Part shown: piece after piece, positions 62,494-64,000 of the stretch
How the letters are laid out: the number at the start of each line of letters is the position of its first letter
How positions within the stretch are numbered: the stretch's first letter is position 1
Source: Motilimonas cestriensis
GTDB taxonomy: Bacteria > Pseudomonadota > Gammaproteobacteria > Enterobacterales > CBDFNC01
Direction: 5' to 3'
Assembly (NCBI RefSeq): GCF_021295315.1
Contig: NZ_JAIMJA010000015.1
Span: 1-64,000 of the forward strand
Length of the DNA: 64,000 bases
Notes under the pieces: generated by a model
What the model saw: only the letters and a program-made list of their open reading frames with translations
Database searches by the model: none
What the model was told of the DNA's origin: nothing
Program-made: the position numbers and the translations under genes

Positions 62494-64000
62494 GTGAGGC
62501 AGTTTAGCTTACGTTGGTTGCGCCGTTTTTGGTTGGGCTTTGCCATTGTTCTTGTGCTCTTTACCATTGCCATCAGTTTATTTCGGGCCATGTTGCCCAT
62601 GCTCAACAGCTATAAAGATGATTTGAATGCTTGGTTTCTGACTGAGCATCAACTTAATATCCAGCTCGATAGTCTTGATGCTACCTGGGATCGCTATGGT
62701 CCTGCTTTGGTTGTGCTAGATGCCACTTGGTTGCCAGCATCTGACGAGCCTTTTGATGTCACCATCGCACAAACTCGCATTCGATTGGATTTGCTGAAAA
62801 GTGTGCAACAAAAACAGTGGGTATTTAGCCGTATCGCCCTTTCTGGCGTGAAACTAAACTTATACCTTGATCGCTTTGGTACAACTGACTCTCCTTCTGC
62901 CCCTTTAAATAGCCAAGTTTGGCAATCTGTTCTGTTAGAGAAAATTCAAGACTTTGTTATTTTGGATAGCCAAATTGTCCTACATGCTGAACACTCTCCG
63001 AACACTATCTTTAACATAGAACAACTGAGTTGGCTCAATCTAGATGAGCGCCACCAAGGGGTTGGCAAAGGGCGGATTGGAGAAGGGGGGCAAGATAGTG
63101 AATTTAATTTTGTGCTCGATATTAAGGAAACCTCATCGCCATTATTCAGTGACTGGCTTGGTCAGTTATATGTTGAAGGTGAAACCCTTAACTTGGTACC
63201 ATTGCTAGCTAAAAGGGTGGCAGAGCATAGCGAGTTGCTTGCTGCCAATGTTAATTTTAAAGCGTGGGCAGACTTTTCTTTTCAAGGCGTAACTCGTGCT
63301 CAATTACACATCCAACCTTCTCAATTAGCATGGCAGAGTCAGCAGCAAGGGCATCAACTCACCGTTAACTCTGGCTTGATAAGGTGGTGGCCAACAGAGG
63401 CGGGATGGCAGATTGATGGCAGTGAATTCAATGTATCATCAACGGCTGTGCCGCGCGACAATACTAAAGCAGTCGAATCAACTTTATCGCCTGAAAAAAA
63501 AGCACAAACGTTACTTAATTCCACGTTTAATTTTCAGTTTTATCAGCATAATGGTTTTTTAGTTGGGTCATTGGGTGAGATTGAGCTTGCGCCGTTCTTA
63601 GCACTGGGCTCGTTATTTGCTGATCCGTTAGCCAATAAAGACAGTTGGTGGACAAACGCTAAGCCGATGGCTAAAGCGCAAGGCTCGCAAGTGCTATACC
63701 AAATGAAATCAGGGCAGTACCTCGCCCATAGTGTTATTTCGGATATTAACCTTAAGGCCAATGCTGGTTTGCCAAGCTTACAGGGCGCGATGGTTCAAGT
63801 GTTGGCGTCTGAAGTAGGTGGCCGCCTATCGTTGGCGTTGACGGATACGAAGCTTGATTTTACAAAGCAGTTTCAAGCGCCAATTAAGGTTGGTCGCCTG
63901 AGTGTGCCGCTACGCTGGTCATACGGCTTACGCGGGCCCACGTTAAGCAGCGATAACGTTTTATTTAGTAATCAAGACTTAACTTGGCAAGGCCAATTTA
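62494..64000 (+). CDS. yhdP: YhdP-family AsmA-like lipid transport protein, truncated by the window end
   Basis: An open frame of 502 codons beginning with GTG 62494 and running off the right edge. It opens with FSLRWLRRFWLGFAIVLVLF, a basic start and a membrane helix typical of YhdP/TamB/YdbH-type bridges, and continues as the beta-rich AsmA-like pattern (WDRYGPALVVLDATW). Full-length YhdP is about 1270 residues, so more than half lies outside. Position after rng is as in E. coli, where yhdP is followed by tldD. It joins ydbH in this window as a second member of the phospholipid bridge family. Confidence 0.88.
   Translation, partial: MRQFSLRWLRRFWLGFAIVLVLFTIAISLFRAMLPMLNSYKDDLNAWFLTEHQLNIQLDSLDATWDRYGPALVVLDATWLPASDEPFDVTIAQTRIRLDLLKSVQQKQWVFSRIALSGVKLNLYLDRFGTTDSPSAPLNSQVWQSVLLEKIQDFVILDSQIVLHAEHSPNTIFNIEQLSWLNLDERHQGVGKGRIGEGGQDSEFNFVLDIKETSSPLFSDWLGQLYVEGETLNLVPLLAKRVAEHSELLAANVNFKAWADFSFQGVTRAQLHIQPSQLAWQSQQQGHQLTVNSGLIRWWPTEAGWQIDGSEFNVSSTAVPRDNTKAVESTLSPEKKAQTLLNSTFNFQFYQHNGFLVGSLGEIELAPFLALGSLFADPLANKDSWWTNAKPMAKAQGSQVLYQMKSGQYLAHSVISDINLKANAGLPSLQGAMVQVLASEVGGRLSLALTDTKLDFTKQFQAPIKVGRLSVPLRWSYGLRGPTLSSDNVLFSNQDLTWQGQF

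Overview
The window is about 64 kb of chromosome from a marine-type gammaproteobacterium. The gene content and order (a complete MSHA type IV pilus locus running from mshH to mshQ and followed directly by mreBCD-maf-rng-yhdP) and the moderate G+C fit an Alteromonadales member close to Shewanella, Psychrobium or Ferrimonas. The species cannot be fixed from the sequence alone. No rRNA, tRNA, prophage, complete insertion sequence or CRISPR array was seen.

Left part (1-30.2 kb) is a patchwork of short transcription units. It holds a CBS-domain protein, a DUF4870 membrane protein, a VOC protein, an NADP-dependent oxidoreductase, an HDOD-GAF signalling protein, a hexapeptide acetyltransferase and a DUF1439 lipoprotein. 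Next is an arsenite resistance operon (arsR, ACR3 pump, ArsP-type permease, small thioredoxin-like protein; no arsC). It is followed by a CheX-like phosphatase with a response regulator carrying a degenerate CheX-like domain, and a Fur-box-preceded bfd. An accessory stretch (11.6-16.4 kb) encodes a secreted chitin-binding protein with a CxxCH motif, an odd charged flagellin-like protein and a large lipoprotein. Then come a lysophospholipase-like hydrolase, two exporters, a MoxR-DUF58-transglutaminase operon, an arabinose-5-phosphate isomerase, two tandem paralogous chemoreceptors, and a zinc-ribbon rhomboid protease paired with a single-pass membrane protein.

Middle part (30.3-36.5 kb) carries ydbH-ynbE-ydbL (an AsmA-like lipid-transport module), an oligopeptidase B, a degenerate Hpt protein, and a gene-poor stretch with a repeat element and a possible GGA-rich structured RNA ending in a strong intrinsic terminator, just upstream of the CsrD-like gene mshH.

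Right part (36.5-64 kb) is the MSHA operon: mshH, I, a PilN-like gene, J, K, L, M, N, E, G, F, B, A, C, D, O, P, Q. It supplies the assembly platform, secretin, ATPases, major pilin MshA, minor pilins and the very large MshQ. The cell-shape genes mreBCD, maf, rng (RNase G) and the truncated start of yhdP follow.

The most unusual structures are: (i) two gene starts in the msh operon, mshN and mshG, each preceded by duplicated copies of the gene's own start, with two 25-codon ORFs chained by ATGA overlaps in front of mshN; (ii) two families of palindromic MITE-like intergenic repeats; (iii) the possible sRNA next to a CsrD homologue; and (iv) degenerate signalling domains (Hpt without histidine, CheX without glutamate, GGDEF/EAL without motifs).
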